A DNA stretch of 64,000 nucleotides. It comes from Echinococcus granulosus. Its lineage: Eukaryota > Platyhelminthes > Cestoda > Cyclophyllidea > Taeniidae. Where the stretch lies: positions 387,504 to 451,503 of the forward strand of contig NW_020170385.1 of the NCBI RefSeq assembly GCF_000524195.1. Reading direction: 5' to 3'. Position 1 is the first letter of the stretch, and each line of letters starts with the position of its first letter. Below are positions 58,042 to 64,000 of the stretch, piece after piece. A program made the translations under genes and the position numbers. A model generated the notes under the pieces. That model was not told the DNA's origin and made no database searches. It worked only from the letters and a program-made list of their open reading frames with translations.

Positions 58042-61000
58042 ACGTAGAAAGAAATAAAGATAGACATTCAAGAAATTTAGCCTTGTAAACACCAAGCATT
58101 CGACGGCCACACATAATCAGCAGAACGACAGCTCGCTCAGACGCAAAAACGCGCGGAATGCAAGTAACCTACACACTCCACTATCTGACTCACTCAAATA
58201 CCTGTAATGTAAAATAATCCTCTGATTTTGCCATTATTAATTCCAAAATTTACAATCAGCTATACCACGAAATAATACTTAAAATTTCTAAGACTGTTTT
58301 GCAGGCAAAATTAATTGGGAATGCAAAAGATATTTATTATCCTAGATTTTGGCCTGTTTTTGCGACACCGATATTTGACACTGGAGCAGGTTATTAAAAA
58401 TTTCCAGCTTACTTTTTCAAAACTTGCAAAAATAGTCTAAGTTCTATAACGGACAACATTTTATTTATTTTCGACTTGTTTAATGCTCAATATCCTACTT
58501 TATACTAACAAGTTAATGTTACCATAGCGGTTAGTAAGTCATTGTAGTTTAAAGGGGCATAATGACGCTTCTTTTTGGCGTGTAACCTGGAGGCAAGCTT
58601 ACATCCCGATTGACGGATTGATGAAACCACATCTGAACTTTTGATAGTAAATGTTAGGGTTGGGGCATATGGATACTGAATTAAAATGACATTTTGGGGG
58701 GCATGAAATAGTATTGTATTTATTCTGAAATTTTGTTTAACTGCATGCTGAACTGAGCGGAGGCGTGTCCGCGGGTCGTGCTTGTGATTCGCGGCATGAC
58801 CTTCGGGCCATCTCGGTGGCTTCTTAGTCCTTTCGCACAAGCTACTTGAATTCTGAAGGAAAATTACTTCATTTCTTTCGGAAAATCACATTAATGAGGG
58901 CTATAAATGTATTAGCACTACTTGATTCACCGTTTTTGTCACTTGTGATTAATATGGTAACTAAGGCATTTTTAGTCCAAAGGGCAGACTGAGGTTGAGT
59001 CCAAAAACGCCTTTGGTACCTTTTTGGTACAAGCTGGGTGGCTGCAGTTCTCGTTATACACGTAAAAGTGGGATTTTCTTGACTAGAAGATATTGGGGGG
59101 GAGGGGGGATATGCAGAAGTTCATCATGGCGCCTGATGAAAGCACGGCCTTCTTTGTCTCTCTTTATTGGCGAGTTTACTGGTAGGATCTGGCGTCAAAT
59201 TAGGCGATTTTGTGTCTGTGATTGTATGCTATTGCCAGGTATCACGCCCTCATTTGATTATCTGTTTGGGTCCCAAAACGAAAAAGACTAGAATATTCCA
59301 GTTTTTTACGAATATTGTGTGTACAAGTGCATAAAATTTATTATGATAAAGATTTTTGCCTATACATCAATCAAGAATCCTCATTTGCAATGAAGTCCGA
59401 ATATCATGTTTACGCTGGACACATCTGCCACACTTATCGGCCCATACCATGGGCTCCAGATAACTAGGGAAGTAAAATGATTAGTCAATAAAAGCGTAAC
59501 GTTTTGAAGTCATTATCCGCGGCTGTAATATGCAAAAGTAGCACTGCAACGAAAATAGATCATATATGATATGGACAATATAGGGATCTAAATACTGTTG
59601 GGAGAAGGTTAATCGTTTCGGCCTGGTTCCTGTCAGTCATCTATAAACAACCCTCACGGACTCGGGAAATTTTGTACAGAAGAAAACAAAATATAACAGT
59701 TTACACACTGTACTTACTGGAATATGCGCACTTGTGTTGAGGGTTAATTGGTTTAGGGGAATTGTCTAAAATAAGTAGAGTAAATGTAAGACCTGTATGG
59801 TCGATATTGAATGTGGCCAGACCGAGTGCGCACGGTGGCGTCTGCCTCACCACACGCATGCTTACAGAGGAACAGGCACTGCCATCATGGACGCAGCTGA
59901 AAAGGCCCGAGCTTTCAATCTCTCCACGGGAATACGGAATTAACTTAGGCATGCTGTTGAATCCTGGCGCTGCGGTTTCAAGAGGAGTGGCCCGAGCAAA
60001 ACCACCTAAACAGTACCTTAATTTGCGTCAAATCAACGCAAGAATGGGTTAGATCTACTGAGAAGTCAGCACCTACGTTAATATTTAAAAATGACTGTGA
60101 CACTGGAGCGGAACGCCCACATGTGCTACTCACTTCTATCACATGTAAAAAATTAGTGATTTTTATTTTAAACACGTGACACTTGAACGTTAGAGACGTG
60201 GCTGCTGCTACCCATGAAACAACCTTATTTCTCATGCTCACTAGCATTACTATATTGCAGTGAGAGGTTTCTCCAAAACTAGATAAGGTATTTAAGGCAG
60301 GCCGTTGTCATCTCATCTTAGGGTAGATGTGAGCTGATTAGTCAGGTTTTTTCGGTAAAACAATAATTCACTGATTTTTGCTTACAATTTATGCTTAGGG
60401 TAGATTTTCGAAGTTAACTAAAGTAATACTTACCGTGTAAGAAAAGGTTTCTGTGAACGGGATATTTTGTTTGAAAATGTTCACAATGTATCTTTGTCGG
60501 TACGCTGGTTAATAATGTAATTTCTATACTTATTCGCTACAAATTTCTTCAAATCATTAAAGTCATTTTTGGGATAATGTACAGACGGAACAAAAAAGGT
60601 TTTACGCGATAAATTGATAAGCCCCAAACATTCGTAACCGTTAATCTAGGCTAGTTATAAGTGTACTACTCAACCGAAATATGTGAGTCATGATTTGATC
60701 TTATGAATCAACGGTTTAAAGTAAGATGGCTTAACTCCAATAGAAGTTAGGATTCTTTTTCAAGTTCTAGGTTTGTGAATTTGAAAAGCATTATTGCCTC
60801 TAGGATGGACGACTAAGCTCTCACGGTGCGGCGAGACCGCATTGATGTGAAAGCGGTGCTCTTAATGGGTGCAGATATCATCCCTGAGGCACTACTGTAA
60901 AATGCTTTTTTAGATGAAATTATGCCTACATTTGCATGAGTCCGAGGAAAATTGTTAAGAGAGGATGAATGCAACTGATTTTAACTGTGCTTGATGATGT

Positions 61001-64000
61001 AGCAGCTGTAAGGGTATTATGCCTTCCTCGTGGCTTTACATGAGACACGCACCGAACGCTGTTGTTATTTTTATGGTGTAAACAAGTTGACGGGTTTCCA
61101 GAATTACTCCATTTGGTTTTTTATGTTGAAAAACAAAGTAAAACTCAAACCTTTCGTTCGCAGCTTCAAACCACATATGTGTAAGAAATGAAGCCCAAAA
61201 TGCAAACAAAAAGTGATCCTTGCACCTGACAATCAAAAGTTGGTCATGCAATAGGTAGGTTTTTGTTTCTTTGTAAACCAAAAATGAATATTTTTACTTT
61301 CAAAGCTTGTCATATCCTTTTTTCGTAAAGTAGCTTGATTAGTAATTTAAAAAGTTTCAAATCTACCGAATCATGATTACATTTGTGATACTATGTCCCC
61401 AATTGGTGTACTTGGAAAGTGAGAAGCCCTTTTTTCCGAACCAACGGTAATTTTACAACTTAGCAATAACATTGTGAACTTTACTTACTAGTTTAATGGC
61501 GCCTCATTGGGTGGTATTGTCAAATGATATTTAAGGGGATCAGTGAAAATTGACTCCAGTTTGTCTGAATGATTTAATAGGTAATGGATGAAAGTGGGAG
61601 TGACTTTAGCTGGAAAGAATCAACGCGTAAAGGCACTTAACTGAATGATTAGGAATATTTTTACGCTTGCAAAAGTTAGGCTGTAAGGGTAAACATTAAG
61701 ATTTCATGCATGATTAGGGGTTTTGTTGAATGCTGCGGATGACGCGACAGTGACCTAATATCGATAAAGCACCTACTTCATTTTGATGCTGCTTGTTATT
61801 TTGAATACGCAGGCTTTAAGGTTACCCAACAGTAAAGACAAGACAAAAATGCAATCAAATCTATGACTTAAGACTCATTCCATGAATAGAAATTATTAAA
61901 AGATGGAACAAAACTGAGTTAAGTACTGTGTGAGGTGAGGTTCTGAGATACTATATATATATATATTTACCATCGCATTCATTTGAACCTGTCATGCAAT
62001 CCAATCTGACAATGAATACACAATTCTCAGATGGAAGACGGCCGTTCCTTGGTCAATGCACTTAGGCAGTAAAGTGTCTTCTGGCCCAAGGATTTGTTAA
62101 ACTGCAGCCTAACAAAGCCTAGGAAGCCGAGTCAACACCTAGAAGCTTTGGAATGGAACAAGCAATGAATTCATTTCTGTCTTCACAGGCGCGGTCCTAG
62201 GGACATGATACAGTTTGCCGTATCTCTAGACGGCCGTTTTCGAGTCGTGAGTAGACATGGAGAGGTGCTTGACAAACGACCAGCAGACGATTATGTTGTG
62301 TCGGAGACGTCAAGTCTGACTATCTGTCTTTAGGTTATCACTTTCCTCTGCACTTTAATCAAAGTTCCGTGTATTATCATTCTTGCAGGTTAGTGAAGTT
62401 GACTCCACCTATAAATTGTTTTATCACAGGATTGAATCCTCAATATACTTTAATAAGCATTTAAAAAGTGCTTAAAATTGTACCCGTTAAAAAATTCCTT
62501 TGTTTATGCGGGTCCGCTTCGTCTAATACAAGCTTCACAGTTATGTTGAATTTAAGTGTGAAATACGTAATGATCTGCTTTTCAACGAGCCTAAATACCT
62601 GAGCCTTTGCAAAATGCTAATGCAAAATTTGCCTCAACAACTCGTAATGAAAAAGTGTCTCCCCAGTTTGTTGCAGTGGCGCCTATATTCGTTCATGCCT
62701 AATGCATCAGCAAGTCTGAATGAATCTTCACGAAATGCTTCTCGGTAGTAATTCTAATTGGATTGGCACATTTTGATCCAGATCAAACAGAAATCGAATA
62801 ACACGACTTATCAGCGCCAACGTTTATGTGTTTTTACGTTGCTTATCGAAAGCAAAATTTTTATGACTGTTGTTTAGAGAGGTGTAGGAGCACTTTGCGA
62901 AAAAAATATGGGTAATGACGCATTCACCACAAAATTTTCGAATCAGCTAAACCACAAATTTTTTATTTCGATAATGAACAATACCTTTCGTTATTTTCAC
63001 GGATCGTTGGTCACTATCCGATGTGAAACCTCCAAAAGTCGACCATACATCACTGAATTACCACAATTAGTATAAAAGATGCTAAACAAAGCAATTTGGT
63101 ACCAGATTGATATTCTTGGTAGACTTATTATTTCATTTCCACTTAAATGAAGGTTGAATATGCAGACCAAATTTCCGAAGAATCGTCAGTGCCCTCAGCC
63201 AGTCAAAGAAAATATGCTAGAGATCAGCCCACGCTTTATGCAGTAGCGCAATTTACTTACTGGTTAGAATGGGGCAAATCACATCAACTTACTGAAGCAT
63301 GTAATTTAAAATTCATGACCAGTGTTTACTTTGATTTCACAAAAACTGATTACCATCATTGAATTTGCTCTGACTCCTTAGTATACTACCCAGCCAGTTT
63401 CTCGAAATTAGCAATAAATATGTGAAGGAAGCACTTTTGGGACATCACTAAATGGATTAGATTGACAAAACACTTTCCGGACGAGTAGTCACTGCTTGAG
63501 TCAACACCGTTTGATGATTATTGGTGCCATTAGACACCCTTTCTTCAGATTAAATTTCACCTGGTTATCAAATAGGATCACTAATAAAGATTGCCTTTTC
63601 ACTTTCTAAAGAGCAGAAATTACTCGCCAGGAGTTTTATTAACTCGCTTATTTGACTATATTAAGCGTCTTTGTCTTACCGAGTCCAACGCATAAAAAGG
63701 TGTTGCAGTTAGCTGTAACGAAAGAAATTGTTGTAAATAGCGTTTCTTAGTAAAAATGACGTAGATTATGCAACTGTAAATGGCGCAAAAATCTGTCAAG
63801 AAACTTACCTAAAGCTAAACTTGTGATTTGAGATCATTTTGGAACTTTGGATTTTAAATCGGAATCATGCCAATAAATGGATGGGCTTGGAGTTAATTTT
63901 TAGCCATGCTAAATTCAATGCAAAGATGCATCGGGTTGCCAGATCCACAGTTCTCCTCCAATATGTCAAGGCACAGGATTTCTTTGGTAATTTTTAGCAC
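58042..64000. other. Upstream region of the Fat-like gene, no gene recognised
   Basis: About 6 kb of AT-rich DNA lying 5' of the gene and presumably holding its promoter and any non-coding first exon. I see no convincing TATA-type promoter, RNA gene or protein-coding exon. Two GC-richer islands stand out, about 58740-58850 and 59790-60010; both give short open frames I cannot match to a family. A G-rich run (59095-59108) and a TA microsatellite (61952-61966) are present. Confidence 0.7.
61952..61966 (+). repeat. (TA)n microsatellite
   Basis: Fifteen bases of alternating T and A in the upstream region. Confidence 0.95.

Noticed and set aside
58505..58840. 111-codon minus-strand frame upstream of the gene
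   Set aside because: GC-rich at its start but no recognisable domain, no supporting splice pattern and no link to the Fat-like frame.
59095..59108. G-rich run (seven G, one A, six G)
   Set aside because: Only two G-runs, so not enough for an intramolecular four-run quadruplex.
59701..60052. Overlapping open frames on both strands in a GC-richer island
   Set aside because: Neither strand shows a known motif; one could be an exon of another gene or a repeat, but the sequence alone does not support a call.
1..64000. Search for tRNA, rRNA, CRISPR arrays, operons and bacterial-type elements
   Set aside because: Nothing convincing found; the window is eukaryotic intron-rich DNA and I see no separate undescribed system in it.

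Overview
The window is a stretch of animal nuclear DNA dominated by one giant split gene read on the minus strand. GT-AG introns, AT-rich non-coding DNA, shortest introns of 71-81 bases next to introns of several kilobases, and a strongly diverged metazoan adhesion protein point to an invertebrate. A parasitic flatworm, perhaps a tapeworm, is my best guess, but that is inference and not shown by any single marker.

The gene encodes a Fat-family giant protocadherin. I could chain 38 coding exons from the start codon at 58012 down to 124. Every junction has a GT donor and an AG acceptor, and the reading phase is preserved throughout. They give about 4,737 residues: a signal peptide, about 34 extracellular cadherin (EC) repeats by my count, the Fat-type membrane-distal linker region, one EGF-like domain, a laminin-G domain, a second EGF-like domain with a long internal loop, and the first residues of a third. 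The gene continues beyond position 1. The remaining EGF repeats, transmembrane segment and cytoplasmic tail are not in the window. About 34 repeats is the hallmark count of the Fat family; a single EGF before a laminin-G domain looks more like the FAT1-3/Kugelei arrangement than FAT4/Fat, but orthology is not settled.

Layout from right to left (transcript order): 64000-58040 is upstream, mostly AT-rich DNA in which I recognise no gene; 58012-55124 is one very large first coding exon (signal peptide, EC1-EC7 and part of EC8); 55001-41569 holds exons 2-9 (EC8-EC13) separated by 0.1-2.7 kb introns; 41568-34499 is the largest intron (7.1 kb); 34498-18472 holds exons 10-22 (EC14-EC24); 15907-7453 holds exons 23-30 (EC25-EC32), including a tight cluster with introns of 71-76 bases; 6746-3433 holds exons 31-34 (EC33, EC34 and the post-cadherin region); 2640-124 holds exons 35-38 (EGF, laminin G, EGF).

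Introns shorter than 1 kb (for example 53548-54256, 44352-45271, 30185-30833, 29207-29674, 28524-28868, 27503-28147, 26266-27072, 12401-12773, 6747-7452, 6080-6704, 5360-5785, 3820-4810, 2641-3432) show nothing beyond splice signals and AT-rich filler. I found no rRNA, tRNA, CRISPR array, operon or intact transposon. Points of interest are inside the protein (many EC linkers lacking the calcium-binding motif, a basic linker between EC6 and EC7, a 42-base in-frame microexon, a 15-base tandem duplication) and in introns (cadherin-like debris, a 26-base perfect palindrome beside a possible transposase scrap).
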